64,000 bases of DNA from Apostichopus japonicus (lineage: Eukaryota; Echinodermata; Holothuroidea; Aspidochirotida; Stichopodidae). Shown one piece after another: positions 27,530 through 46,849 of the stretch (the stretch's first letter is position 1; the number at the start of each line of letters is the position of its first letter). The position numbers and the translations under genes were made by a program. Location of the stretch: contig NC_092582.1 in assembly GCF_037975245.1 (NCBI RefSeq), forward strand, positions 5,310,001 to 5,374,000, given 5' to 3'. Under the pieces are notes generated by a model. It did not search any database. It had not been told where the DNA came from and was given only the letters and a program-made list of their open reading frames with translations.

Positions 27530-27575
27530 TAACCTCTGGACATACAATCAGCGTCCATATAGCCTAGTTGGTATA
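27530..27575 (+). repeat. Fragment of the tRNA-SINE seen at 5-7 kb
   Basis: ACCTCTGGACATACAATCAG is followed by CGTCCATATAGCCTAGTTGG, the junction and tRNA-like start of that SINE. Confidence 0.6.
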
Positions 27576-28034
27576 TCTATATACATCTTTTACAGGCATT
27601 ACTAGAACAAATAACGCACACACCACACAGTGTGGACAAGTGGTCACGTGGGTGTACGCCGACTACTGAAAGAAGAGTAAGAAAATTTAAATAGTCATAG
27701 GTATGAGCGCCCCTGATGCATAGTAGCTGATGTATGCATGGGGGTGTGTAATTTAAACAATAATCTGAAAGATAAGTGAAATCGAAAACCCCTTGGCCAC
27801 CCTCAGAAATGATGAGGTAATTTAATTGCAAAAACTAACCAATGGCTGCCTTACTTGCTGGAACACTATTGGGCACCGTTCCTTATAAATGTAAGAAACC
27901 TTGCGAGGACATGGCATTTACAAATCGAAGAAGAAAGCCATCTGGTAAACCCTTTCAAGAACAATTCTGCGACATTCACCTGAAGATATTTTAACTTACT
28001 GAATTGGCAACATTCTGCTTTCATACCTGTAATC

Positions 28035-34305
<6,271 letters not shown>

Positions 34306-34312
34306 TAATAAA

Positions 34313-36415
34313 CATGCCTCTATCTATATAGTCTGGGCTTGGCCACTATATCCCTGTTGTGATAACTAACTCGCATTAGTTGTGCTGGCCGCTCCATTTA
34401 CTTCCTATCCGTTGCAGATACCGAATTTGGAACGTGAATGTTTGATAAATCGTTACAGTTGTTATTCGGTTTATGTTTAGTCACTTTGCACTTGGCTATA
34501 GGATGACGGCAGCAGTCGAGACGAATTGCGTGTTTCTTTGCACATAGTCATGAATATTCAACAACACTAGTGCATGTATTTCCGTTGACGTTTTGATATC
34601 AAAGTGGAAACGCCATCGTATAACTTATGTGAAATTTAAAGACAAACTTCCGCCAAAGAATACCTTTTTAAAGCTTTATTTAAGTCGTGTTCATCATTAA
34701 CAATTTTTTATTGTTTTGCTATTTTCGTATTTATTACTCACATCAATCGTCCATGCTCTGGTTTTCCTTTCTCTCGCTTCAGAGATCAGCTTGATTTATA
34801 TATTCATTATTTATTCGTTGAAATGTCTTTCGTATATATATAGGCGTATATATGGAAGCAACAAATTGTTTCCCCTAATTTAATTAAGTGATCTAATTGA
34901 TTTAATTAACTAAATATCAAAGTCAAACGTTTCAACTGTTTCTTGTCAAACTACATCTTTAACCAAGGTATAGACCAATAGAAAATGAAGTAAAAAATGT
35001 ATATTCATTAATTGTTTCTCTATTGAATTGATATAATAATAATAAGGGCATTTCCACGCATCATGATTTAAGTACTATACATAAAATAATGGGTGGTGAC
35101 CTTTGCAATGTCTAGTTCCGAATTATTGTACAATTCCTTTGACTTACCTTTAATGCCATGCGTTGTAGTATTGTGAAATGTCCGTTTTGTTCTCCAATTT
35201 GACTTTTGGTCTTTCATAATAATTGTCTTAAGGACATGCCTTGCCTTGTAAATAGTCTTCCATGGACCTTAAAGTCTTTCATTTACTTGCTTTTGCGCTT
35301 TCCATTTATATAGTTTTTAATTCTTTATAATATATATTCTCTTTAACTTGGATTTTCTTTTAGTCGTCCTTGTGCATTGTTATTTAGATATTCCCCTTCC
35401 GTATGTCTTCCATCTTTTGATCATAGTCTTTAGTCCATTTTGTTTGTTCTTATACTGCCGTGTCTTTTCATTATACATATACCTTTGACTCACCTATCTT
35501 TCAGATTCATTCATATGCAGAAATTCGGAATTACCGATATCAATATGACGTCATTTTGATATTAATCTGCAGTGATTGCATCTATATAGTGATGCTATAA
35601 TTTTTCATGATATACTCAATAGAAGTATATAAGTTGCATAAACCATTGAAAAAGTACTTGGTATGTCTTCTCATGCGTATATACGCCAGCGTTCAGTAGA
35701 GGTTTAGGCCCAGAACCTTGGCTCATGATCCATGATGTCGGCCAGACTGAGCCATGATCCAATATAGACACCCAACTCTCGGAATCAATGCTCAGAATAA
35801 TGAATAAGAGCTAACTTAAATTAAGTTTAAAAAAAAAAAATTAATCGATCGAGTCCTCTGGCGAGCCCTGAAAACTGTAGATCTGTTTTCCTTTTTACCC
35901 CCACCCTTCCCACCCCTACTCCCACTTTTTATTTTGGCCGTCTGGAAGAATCTTGCCAACTACCGAAAAGGTGTAATTATACCCACATATGACTATATGA
36001 CTAAACCGTTGTTCGATGCGTAGGCTTTCCAGTTATGGAGTGAAAACATTTATAGAAATTATATGATCATATTGTCAGTCTAATAAAAGTGCTAAAGCTT
36101 TGAGAAATTACCTTCTAAATTCAAATGTTGTTGTTGTTGTTGTTGTTTTAAGAGTAAACAATGTCAGTATAGACACATCATAAGGTTTGTACATCGATTA
36201 TTATGTATTATTATCCATTTACTTAATAATGTGTTATCATCTGATTTAAACACTAATTTATTATCAACCTTGAAGATCATGACACTTAATTTCACATTTT
36301 GCTAACGTTTTGGAAATAAAGAAATAAACTGTAATAAGTCAAAGCTATACTCAGCGCCCAAAATTACCCGATGTTTATTTTCGTTTCTTTATTAGTTACG
36401 TTGCTTATATGTATG
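34313..36415. other. Downstream flank of the secreted-protein gene
   Basis: AT-rich and without a supported gene. Only a (TTG)n run at 36125-36147 stands out. Confidence 0.45.
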
Positions 36416-36417
<2 letters not shown>

Positions 36418-36472
<55 letters not shown>

Positions 36473-36476
36473 ATAA
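36418..36476. repeat. (TA)n microsatellite
   Basis: TA run with TATT interruptions. Confidence 0.9.
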
Positions 36477-36697
36477 ATCTAGAAAAGGAAAGAAAATTTC
36501 TGGGAACTAAACCTAAAGACCACGGCACCATTCGGTTTAAACATCAGAAACGATTTGCCGTCCCAGATAAACCAAAACAATTCCTTTGCAATTACGACGG
36601 AATCGGATTAAAATAATCCGACGCAGATTTAAATAATCCGAATTTCTAAAACTTCTGCTCAATTCAGAAGAAATCAGTGAGTCGCTTTGACTTTACA

Positions 36698-36905
36698 CAG
36701 GTGCGTATCCAGGGGGGGCGTTGGGGGCGCGCGCCCCCCGGGTAAGGAAAAGAGGAGAAAAAAAAGAGAAAAAAAAAGGGAAAAGGAGGGGGGAAAAAAG
36801 AAAAGGAGGAGAGAAAGGAAGGGAAAAGAAAAAGAAAAAGAGAGAAAAAGGAGAAAAGGAGGGAGTAGAAGATAGCCAAGACCTCGGGAAGAGAAAGAGG
36901 AACAG
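36698..36905. mobile_element. MITE left end followed by a polypurine tract
   Basis: CAGGTGCGTATCCAGG with GC-rich GGGGGCGCGCGCCCCC resembles the CAGGGGCG/CAGGCGCG element ends. From about 36746 to 36905 the plus strand is almost pure A/G. No matching right end or target duplication was found. Confidence 0.45.
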
Positions 36906-37189
36906 TCATAGTTAAAGCGCTGATCCCTATTATATACACAGGGTAGCCAGTGACAGATCAAGGATTACGGAGGGGGTGTGCGCCTCACCCTACCCCTTAC
37001 ACCGACAACTCCATTTTTGACGTTTCCATTTTTCCTCTCTCACTAATGTATCTATATAAATACTATATATGGTCTATCATAACACGTGTGTGTGTATGAA
37101 CGCCTTAAAAAATTGTATAAATTGTAGTACAATTGTGCTATATGGAACCAACTGTGGCTGGTCTTGAACTCGACCGAGTCGTCGGGGAA

Positions 37190-37449
37190 CATGACGCATT
37201 TCGGGAAGGGGGCGACCGCCCCCCCCCCCCCCGTGCAAATTTTCTTTATGACATCGCTAGTAATTTCAAAATAGACAATGCTTAGATGCAACTTACAAGG
37301 CCTGGGAAGTGTCATTTCCAGCGATCTGGGAGGCATTTTCGGGCAAAATTTTTCTTGTACGCTTCGCGCCAAACCATGGTGGCGCTTCGCTTAGATAGTT
37401 TGCCTACAGGTTTCGCCCCTCCCTTGGCAATTACTCGCTACACGCCTGT
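37190..37449 (-). mobile_element. MITE related to 60581-60889, incomplete
   Basis: Read on the minus strand it starts CAGGCGTGTAGCGAGTAATT, then CAAGGGAGGGGCGAAACCTG, the shared core (37300-37398), and GCACGGGGGG. This is the same order as the 60581 element. The far terminus cannot be defined, so it may be truncated. Confidence 0.55.
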
Positions 37450-37550
37450 TCGAATTTGTAAAGCAAAGAGCAGATATAACATCATATCAGTGAGCATTGA
37501 AATGCATGTTCCACGATGAACAGCCTCAAAAAACTGTTTATGTGTGTAGT

Positions 37551-37654
37551 CAAAGGCGTAGGAGCCAAATTGCCGAAATTTTTTGCGCGCTTCGCGCGCG
37601 TTCAGCATATCGAGGCCAATATCAGCCCCACCTCCTACAGGACATACGCCTATG
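37551..37654. mobile_element. 104-bp hAT-type MITE
   Basis: The ends are CAAAGGCGTAGGAGCC and CATACGCCTATG, with exact 8-bp target duplication TGTGTAGT (37543-37550, 37655-37662). The interior holds GCGCGCTTCGCGCGCG, a strong GC hairpin. Confidence 0.85.
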
Positions 37655-38179
37655 TGTGTAGTGTTCGCTTTCGATATACCTGATATCGGAAATATCTCCT
37701 ATTTTTCATTTCCGAAACCAAGTTTTATAATAGCCATTATAAGAGGTTGCAATATTTCTACACCAATCAATTAACTGTGTCGGAATTTTCCAAAATTTCC
37801 TCATCAACATTCTTCATCATACTTTCTTCTACTCGTGCAATTTTGACCTGTCTATTAGGGGTTCAAGGAGGTTTTTCTATATTGGTTGTCCATAGATTGA
37901 ATTTTGTGCAACATCATGGGTATGTTTTCAAGTGATTTTTATTCACGAGAAATGGGAATTTTCAAATTCTCAACAAATAATCGGCTTAAAACCTTGAAAA
38001 GTGGGGCTTTCGGATATTGTGGGCCGTGACGTAGAATCACCTACAAAAGCAATGATCCAATGACATGCAAGGAGGTCGAACATGATGTGTGACTGGTTAC
38101 AATCTTCAAAAAGGTTATGGATGGAAAAAAACTTTTGGGAAATACTTGCGGTTCTCAGGCAAAAGTGTACATCTGGTTG

Positions 38180-38331
38180 CTCATTTTCAAGCCCGAGAAG
38201 TGCCATTTCCGGTGATCTGGGGGGTATCAAAACCAAAAATTTTCTTGTACGCTCCGCGCCAACGGATGGTGGCGCTCCGCTTAGATGGTAATTCGCGCCC
38301 CCCGGGTTAGAAAATCCTGGATACGCGCCTG
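38180..38331 (+). mobile_element. MITE fragment with the shared core
   Basis: Contains AAGTGCCATTTCCGGTGATC, TGTACGCTCCGCGCCAACGG and GGCGCTCCGCTTAGATGG, and ends CCTGGATACGCGCCTG at 38331. The left terminus is not identifiable. Confidence 0.55.
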
Positions 38332-38404
38332 TTACAACCGTGTCGACAATCTTCTCTATAAAATTGTTTCAATTCCTGCTACTCCTTGTCACTTTCGGTG
38401 ATCA

Positions 38405-38445
38405 TGCACTGAAGAAGAGCTAGTTTTGCTCGAAAGCTCTGCAAA
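38405..38445 (+). ncRNA. Hammerhead-ribozyme-like motif (degenerate)
   Basis: CTGAAGA, then a GAGC...GCTC hairpin, then CGAAAGC: the order CUGANGA, stem II, GAAA of a hammerhead core, with A for the usual U. The same layout occurs at 49688-49727, where it follows a Penelope-like coding end. No folding was run and activity is unlikely to be retained. Confidence 0.3.
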
Positions 38446-38553
38446 AACCAAACATTGATTGTTTTACTTCCAATCACTTACCTAATTTAATTATTGTATC
38501 TCCAGCCTTTCTCTAAATGCAGCATAGTTGTTTAACAGTTTTCCCGTTATTCC

Positions 38554-38584
<31 letters not shown>

Positions 38585-40198
38585 TGTATTATATTGTATT
38601 GTATATATTCAATTCCCGGTCGGTCATTCTGCCCCTAGTCTTACTTTATCATGTCGCATATTTGACTGTATTTGATGAAGAATGTCCGTAACAGAAGTTC
38701 TACCACGTACGTTCATGCCTCAAGCTGCTTTCCAAATAGACGTGTTCAATATGATTACATCGGAGTATAAGGTTAAACTATGACAAGCCGCATACCAAAC
38801 TCGCAGTGAATATTAACTAGTCACACAGAAGCAATGATTCGGGTTCTAATTGAATATCGTTATCTGAAACAGTCTGGTTCAAAAGTCTATCCAATTTCCA
38901 AAGCGATCTATTACTTCAAAAATTAGGAGAGCTTCCTAAAGCGTGAGTAGCGAGACTCCGGGGTCAACGGACCCCACCATCCCCACTCAACCACAGTCGT
39001 TACGCCGCTGGAGTCTTCCTACACAACGAGGACCGTCACGTCACGGTATAATCTCACACACACGAAGCTCTTTGCCAAAACGATTGTTTTAATACTCTCT
39101 TTAAAGAAATTCAGCATTTACCTTCATGTTCACTAGTTATCTCCCAAGCCCCGATACCCCAACTCTCCCCCCCCCATATTCCTCCCTCCATAAAATCATG
39201 TTAAAGTAATATCAGTATTATAGTTGGATTCCTGATAAACCGTGGAAGAAACCAACATATTACACCTATCTTGTTAAGTTTTGTTATGCAAATGACAGGT
39301 TTTGCCTACGTCACGAGTTGTGTAAAGTATGGATGCATATGTATAGTGACACATATTATTTTGTCATGGTGTTACTTGTACGAAACTTTTTAACACATAC
39401 CTCCTCATCATTGACATTGCTGGCATATCTGGCTTTTAAATTCACACTTTAGGCAAATAAAAAAAAATAAATAAAAAAAAGCAAAGCAAAAACGAATCGG
39501 GTTCCACAAATAATTTTCAACAATTCACAGTGTGATCTTTGTTCTATATTACCTTTATTTCAGATTTTTGCGCCTTCTTCCACTAAAAACATACCCTCAT
39601 TATTTAACCTCTACTTTGACTAAAATAGGAACGTAGGCGATAGTCGTTGTTTTTCGCCAACACAATCGCAAATCGAATGGAGTAAGACCCCGTGACGTAT
39701 CAAAGTTAGGACAGATAACGCGTCATGCATGGCTAACTACTGGGTGGCATGTGCCTGCATGTGGGCTTAATCAGCTTGTGGAGACAATTATACTTTCGCA
39801 GGAAACCAATGAGAATATCAACATGAATAACACTTAGATTGCACCAGTAAGTCAACAATATTATTTGTTGTCATCATTTCATAAAAATAATAATAATAAT
39901 AAGTTAGGGGCATAAATGGAAAAGAAGAGTATTTGTATGCCACCTACTCGTAAATATTTCAAATTCTTAAGGATATAATTAGTCATCCCCTATTAGACTA
40001 TATAAAACGACGAGGAGTTCAAGCTTATTGGGGGAATCCCCGTTTATTTACCGCAGCTGCATTTGTTTGTTTTGCTTCTTTGTGGTAATCCTTCAGATTA
40101 CTAATAATTTCGAATTTTGTACATCGCTTGACAGGTTGCGATACTTTCTGATGTCACATAGCGGGAACGCCGGAGAATTGCGTTGACTTTAAAAAGGA
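38446..40198. other. Unannotated spacer
   Basis: Only a short (TA)n run (38556-38583) and simple A-rich stretches. No supported gene. Confidence 0.45.
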
Positions 40199-40791
40199 TA
40201 TTCTGGTGGCTAAAGTTGATTGCTGAACAAAAGTGCTGACAATATTCTGAATCTAACTGTGAAAACCACATCCTCATAGCATTTTGTATTGTGAAGATAT
40301 GATATTTTTTTTTTAAATTTAGTGATATTTTGTAAATGCATCTGGCAACAGTACAATGGATGATGTCATCAGGGCACTTGAGCTGAAAATGTCTTAGTTT
40401 GTTTTTCTTTATAATATATCAATCATTTATTCACAAACAAATAGAATATTTCTACAAAAGGATACATTTTGATGAAATTATAAGTACAGAGAATTTTGAC
40501 AGCTATATGCAAACATTCCAAATGATTCAGGTTTCAAGGATAAATCAAGATTATAATAGCCTAAGTAGAGCTTCCAAAGAGCATTTTCCAACATGACATC
40601 ACATATCCCCAACTGTGAGCTAATTTTCTGGAGTATAGTTGAGGGTTTAGCCAGTCAAAAACGGTCACACTCTATCAAACATATCTCAAGTTAGGGGCAT
40701 GATATAGAGATGGGGTTTTCAACTTGCAGTGTGGAATATTTTTCTCTTTAATAGAAGTTTCACATTGTCTGTCACCAGAATACCCTTTTAA
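40199..40791. mobile_element. TTAA-flanked MITE (piggyBac/Kolobok type)
   Basis: TTAA occurs at 40199-40202 and 40788-40791. Just inside are inverted ends AAAGGATATTCTGGTG and CACCAGAATACCCTT. It is about 585 bp and non-coding. An open frame of 65 codons inside it has no family signature. Confidence 0.65.
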
Positions 40792-41144
40792 ATTGTTGTC
40801 AGGATGTCATTCGATCGATTTGTCTCGTAAAACTGTTTCCACCAGAAGGCGCTCCAGTAGGCTATAGACAAAGATTAACCTAGCCGGAAAAATTAGAGAC
40901 TCCGGAGAAACTGTGAATTTGGAATTTTGTTGAGGATGTCATTGACAAAAATTTTCTATAAAAGTGGCTTCGGAACCGATCCTTTGGTGAGTATACCAGC
41001 TTTGAACTTAAAATAATTGAACCCCAGAAGATGGGGGGGGGGTCTTCATTTGATTGGTTTCCTGCTATTCAGGTGGCAGTACAAATGGTATACAAGCCTA
41101 AAATACCAACTTTCTATTCGTTTTGTTCCAACAAGCCCCATGTG

Positions 41145-44100
41145 TTAAAGCAGCATTTTGCGTCCTTTTCTACGATTTTTCTCAACCTCACTGATTCCAC
41201 TTTGCCATAACGACATACATAACTAGCTAATCTATTTATATTTTACTTCAAATGGTGGCATAAAAGTCGAAAAATTTGCAACTTTCAATTTTGTTGTTCT
41301 CCAAGATATTTTCCGTTGGGAACATAATAAACCTCGCCCATAATATGAATATTTAAACTCTACGAACGTCATTGACAGATACGTAATATAACACCACGCT
41401 TGATTTGTGTACAGTCTATATGGCAGTTGTATCAGGGAGTTGCATAACAACTCCCTGGTACAACCAACGCGAAGTCTTGAATCTATTTTTAGCAACGGCT
41501 CATAACTAAACCTGCATCTCTGATTGGTTGAATTCAAACTAGTGGGTTTGGCGGAATTGTATGCGATTAATTTTAACTGTGAAATTTGTCGAGGACACTC
41601 TTCTCATTTATCGACATAAATCGTTAATTACTCGCTAATTAACGCTCTTGGCAGGGTGAAACTTGGATGGTATCTTAGATTGCTGTTTTATGATTGATAC
41701 ATGTAAAACCAGAATGCAAAATGCATTGAGGTTTCGATGACTTCAATGCACTAGACTTCTGCTTGTTAGTATAACCAGAACTAGCTGTTACAATAACACT
41801 ATGGCATGCAAACACAGGTCAGTCTACTTTACGTGGTTATACACACCTCCATCAAAAGCAATAGGGTTCTTGTACTCAATGTTATGAATCCACACACCAA
41901 GTATTACAAAACCAAACCAAATCTCTAATAACTTGGCACATTAGGGTTGCAGAGGAGTCCACTTATGGACAAGTTAGATTGGAATATGCCCACGAAACTT
42001 CAAAGAATCAACTTGAAAGAAGCTAATACAGGTCACTGGAGGTCAACCTGAGGTCAAAGGTCACCCAAATGCAGTTCGACTATTGTATTACAATAGCGTA
42101 GCTCTCAACCCTGTCAGTGGTAGTTTCACGAGTTATCAGGAAAAAACACATTTTGACCCATAAATGACCTTTGGTGACCTTGGATCACATCACGGTTATT
42201 TTGGAAAATGTGTCCCTACTTCATTCACAACTTGTCCTAATATACAAGCCATGTCAGACTTCGTGACTAGAAGTTGTTGCAAAAATTAGCATAAGTTGGG
42301 AGTTTTTGGCACTTAATCAACCTTGAATGACCTTGAATGACCTAATGGTTTTATCAAAAATGTTCCTCTTGATGATGTGCACTCTGTCCTAAAATCCCAT
42401 CCTTGATGGACATTTGGTTCTCACGTTATTGCAAAAATACTAGTTTTTGACCCCTAATTGACCTTTGTTGACCTTGGATCATATTACCGTTATGTTTTGA
42501 AACGATCCCTTACCCCATTCACAACTAGTCCCAAAATATCAACCATGTCGGACCCTGTCAATGGTAGTTTCACAAGTTATTGAGAAAAAAAAACACATTT
42601 TGACCCATAAATGACCTTTGGTGACCTTGGATCACATCACGGTTATTTTGGAAAATGTGTCCCTACTCCATTCACAACCTGTCCTAATATACCAGCCATG
42701 TCAGACTTCGTGACTAGAAGTTGTTGCAAAAATTAGCATAAGTTGGGAGTTTTTTGCACATACTCAACCTTGAATGACCTAATGGTTTTTATCAAAAATG
42801 TTCCCCTTGATGATGTGCACTCTGTCCTAAAATCCCATCCTTGATGGACATTTGGTTCTCACGTTATTGCAAAAATACTAGTTTTTGACCCCTAATTGAC
42901 CTTTGTTGACCTTGGATCATATTACCGTTATGTTTTGAAACGATCCTTTACCCCATTCACAACTAGTCCCAAAATATCAACCATGTCGGACCCTATCAGT
43001 GGTAGTTTCACAAGTTATTGAGGGAAAAAAACACATTTTGACCCATAAATGACCTTTGGTGACCTTGGATCACATCACGGTTATTTTGGAAAATGTGTCC
43101 CTACTCCATTCACAACTTGTCCTAGTATACCAGCCATGTCAGACTTTGTAACTAGAAGTTGTTGCAAAAATTAGCATAAGCTGGCAGTTTTTTGCACATA
43201 ATCAACCTTGAATGACCTTGGATGACCTGATGGTTTTTATCAAAAATGTTCCTCTTGATGAGGTGCACTCTGTCCTAAAATTTGTTTGGCCTACAATGTA
43301 CACACATAATGTTATTGATAGAAATGTATCAAAACCAATCTTTGGCCCCCTCATAACTTGAGAACTGGGTGTCCGATTGAAGCGGGAGTTGGTTTCCTAT
43401 ATGCACAAAAAGCTCTATCATATGTCAACAAATTTTTAAACTTATCTTTGTTCTGTTTTGTTTTGCCCCGTATCTCCTAAAATGAGCATATTTTTTAAGA
43501 TTTGACCTTTGACCTTTTGACCTCGCGGTCAGATGTAGTTTGACACGCTGATTCCAAAAAGCAACATGACAAGTCTGTGCGACCATCCTAACTGTACTTA
43601 TTAAAAAACAAAAACATTGACCTCTGATAACTTCGCACACGAAGGTCGCACAGGGGTCAACTATGGACCATTTTGATCGGAAGGTACCTTTGAGATCCGA
43701 TTATGGCCACGAAAATTCAAATAACCCAAAAACCTGATAAAGGTCACCGGAGGTCAACCTGAGGTCAAAGGTCACCTAGATGCGGGTCGACTCCCTGATT
43801 ACAATAGCGTAACTCCCAACCTTCACGGACATTTGGTTCTCAAGTTATTGCAAAAATACTAGTTTTTGACCCCTGATTGACCTTTGTTGACCTTGGATCA
43901 CATGACCGTTATGTTTTGAAATGATCCCTCACCCCATTCACAACTGGTCCCAAAATATCAAGCATGTCGGATCCTGTCAATGGGAGATATTGCTTGTTTT
44001 AATATTTTGGTTTTTGGCCTCTAACTGACCTTTGGTGACCTTCACAGGCAACACAAAAAATAGGGCACATCTACTCAATGTGGTACTCATATACACCAAA

Positions 44101-44321
44101 TATTAGATTGGTCCAAGCTTCCCTACTTGAGATACCGTGTTTACAAGCCAGGCGTCACACACACACACACACACATACATACATACATACATACATACAT
44201 ACACACATACACACACTCTCGGCCTGCATGAATGCATAGGTTACGATTTCATCGAAACCAAAAATCGATGCACATGTTAAAAAAGTGGAAAAAAGCCACC
44301 CAACGCAAAATGCTGCTTTAA
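41145..44321. mobile_element. 3.2-kb TTAA-flanked non-autonomous element built of internal repeats
   Basis: TTAA at 41145-41148 and 44318-44321, with inverted termini AGCAGCATTTTGCGT and CAACGCAAAATGCTGCT. The middle (about 42060-43300) holds nearly three tandem units of about 440 bp rich in TTGACC/TGACCTT motifs (TGACCTTTGGTGACCTTGGA), with more diverged pieces to 44040. A (CA)n/(CATA)n run lies at 44158-44215. No transposase frame is visible. Confidence 0.7.
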
Positions 44322-44565
44322 CGTGTAATTGCTTGCGTTGTCAAAAGTTTATCCTAATTCTCAAAAGAGCGGGTGGGTAAACATTTTACTATTACTGTAT
44401 ATTTTTACTTTAATCTTGAACGTGGCTTTTAGCAACTGCTTTGTAATAATTTCGTCATTGTTACATGAGGGTGTAACCATGACAACGACGGTGTAAAATA
44501 ATCAATACGATAGTCGCACACAATCACAACGTAAGTTCACGCGAAACGAACGAACGCCTATTATG

Positions 44566-45174
44566 TATGGAATGCCGAAAGGGCATTGTTTTATGTTGTT
44601 TATTTCTATGCTGTCTGTTATCATGTTGTCTCTGTTGATGTTGTTGTTTCCTTTTATGCTTTTGTCTCCTTCAATGTTTTTGTCTCCTTCGATGTTGTTG
44701 TCTCCTTTGATGTTGTCGTCTCCTTTGTGGTGGCGGCGCTGTTCACTTTTATGACGTCAAAAATACGTATACAAATTCGAAAAATTGAGTGCTTCGGAAC
44801 TAGCCAAACTGTCCGAGAGAATCCGACTAGCTCATCTTGTAGGGCTAGGTTATACGGACAAAATGAAAGCAGAAATGATGGAAATCTCTGTACAATCGGT
44901 GAAGAACATACGAAAGTGTATGAATTTGTATACGTATTTTGACGTCATAAAAGTGAACAGCGCCGCCAGCATCAAAGGAGACAACAACATCAAAGGAGAT
45001 AACAGCACCAAAGTAGACAACAACGTTGAAGGAGACAACAGCATCAAAGGAGACAACAACATTGAAGGAGACAACAACATCATATGAGACAACAACATCA
45101 AAAGAGTAAACAGCATGATAACAGACACCATAGTAGTAAACAGCATAATACATTACCCTTTCGGCGTTCCATAT
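44566..45174. mobile_element. Foldback element, family F, with long repetitive arms and a short HTH-like frame
   Basis: Ends TATGGAATGCCGAAAGGG and CCCTTTCGGCGTTCCATA are inverted. Both arms are arrays of 15-18-bp units (GATGTTGTTGTCTCCTTT and its complement). Inside, a second inverted pair (TTTATGACGTCAAAAATACG at 44749 and its complement ending about 44952) brackets about 200 bp. One frame there reads LSERIRLAHLVGLGYTDK, then AEMMEISVQSVKNIRKCMNL, which looks like a helix-turn-helix segment. The related element is at 25146-25361. Confidence 0.6.
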
Positions 45175-45905
45175 AGGCTATATGAACTAAAAGGACATTC
45201 CGCTGTTTTGGTTACTTTGACCCTGTTATATTATGAAATGTAGTTACGACATCTTGTATGCACGACACTTCTGACCAACCACGCTGCACCGTGCTTCACA
45301 AGGTCAGTGAACTGTGAGGGCTTATCGTCCTGTTGTCATTGTGCCCACAACGGAATTTTTAACCGGGGCAGAGGCAAACGATGCTGTTCCTTTTGAATCT
45401 GTCCCAACGTTCGTTTTGATTTAGTTCGCGCAGTCATGGCGTTTATCGATGGCTTGATGTAGTTTAACTTGGTTGTTTGGCCAGTTTTGGTGCATCTTTT
45501 TCTGATTATTAGCTGTATGATCATGTTAATTTTCTTCATTTTGGTCTGTTTATTTGTTCTTTTCTTGTTTAGAATGTTTCATCTCTACATCCTTTCAGTC
45601 TATCTGTAATGCACTTCATTCTTATTATTGTTCCTTTTCATCTTTGTTCTTGTCTGTTTGTCTCTTGTTTCATCGTTGTTTTTTTTTGTTTTTTTTTTGC
45701 CCAAATGGCCTGCCATATAGTATTCAATCACTGGTTCAATTTATAATCACGAGACCAGGTACAGATGTTCTTTAATGAGTTGCGGATCTTTCATAATCAA
45801 TAATTCTCTGAGCGTATGGTTTCCTTCCTTCATGGAGAGGTAGTTAAATATTTGCCTCCCCCGTGTCTCAATTTTTTATACATTTCTTCTTCTTTTTTTT
45901 TAAAG
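45175..45905. other. Unannotated spacer
   Basis: No supported gene. T-rich sequence from 45640 on. Confidence 0.4.
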
Positions 45906-45915
45906 AATTTCAAAG

Positions 45916-46028
45916 GAAGTCTATTAAAAATTGTTTGCAGTCTAGAGGTACAAGCAAAAACGCGAGAGCTCTTTCTTTCATATTTGCAAGAAACAGTGCA
46001 TGAGAGCAACAAAAATATCCAATACCAG
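45916..46028 (+). CDS. Candidate orphan second exon of the secreted family
   Basis: A pyrimidine tract (45880-45900) and AG acceptor precede an open segment ending in CAG/GTAAGT at 46028/46029, phase 0. Entered in phase 1, it would read G, SLLKIVCSLEVQAKTRELFL, then SYLQETVHESNKNIQYQ: a hydrophobic start, a Cys, then a helix-like YLQ segment. This is the layout and length (about 38 codons) of exon 2 in both family members. Sequence identity is weak and the best acceptor (45905) would give another phase. No partner exons were found within 2 kb. Confidence 0.25.
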
Positions 46029-46849
46029 GTAAGTCTTCATTTATATTGTTCGTTGCTGTGTCAAAAATAAAAAACATAGATGAACAAGATATTTAAAAGA
46101 CTGACTAATATAATTCAAATTTTATCCTTTCTCTTCATAAATGGTTCGATAAACTCGTTAGCTTCTTCGTAAACTATGCTTTTTTAGTGAAACGACTGAT
46201 GTTTTACAACATTTTTTAAAAACAAAAACCTCTTGAATTTTGCATTCAGAGAGAAATACTTTTTTTTTTTTATCTCTCTTGGGTAAATCAGCCTCAACAT
46301 TAGCCTATCGGTTTAAAGGCATCGAAGACGCGCCCCAAACCGCATGCCGCGCTCTGAAAAAAAGTTAACTTTCCGTTGCTTGCAAGTGAAGTTTCTGCTT
46401 GTCGCTACAAAATGCAGACGGTAATGAAACATTGTTATCTTTAGCTGGACCTGAGATGTCCATCGCTGTATCGTTTGTGCACTGTGCTGTGAGTATTGAC
46501 CGCAGCTGTATGTACTGACTGTATACCAGTGTCTAATTATAATTACCGACGGTAGCAAGCTGTGTGTGTATTTTCTGGGATCGATGGTGGTGTCTATCAC
46601 TTCTGTTACACCTCATTTGAAACTAGGTCAGATTACCGGCATTAGACGTTTCTTTGTGTGCGAGTCTTCACACATTTTAAAAGATCGATTAATCTAGAGT
46701 TTACAACTCCAATAGGCATATAAAGGTCCCCCCCCCTACTCAATGCTTTAAAATGGAAAATAAGTGCTAGTTATGTTTGTTTATAGCTATTTCGGTTTGT
46801 CAAGATATTTATTCAGTTTAAAAATATGCTAAAGCTCATGCTCCCTAAA

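Noticed and set aside
36674-36961. Lys/Glu-rich and complementary Phe/Leu/Ser-rich open frames
   Set aside because: Direct translation of the polypurine tract.
44586-45153. Overlapping open frames rich in Val-Ser-Phe-Asp or Met-Leu-Ser on both strands
   Set aside because: They come from the 15-18-bp repeat arms of the foldback element.
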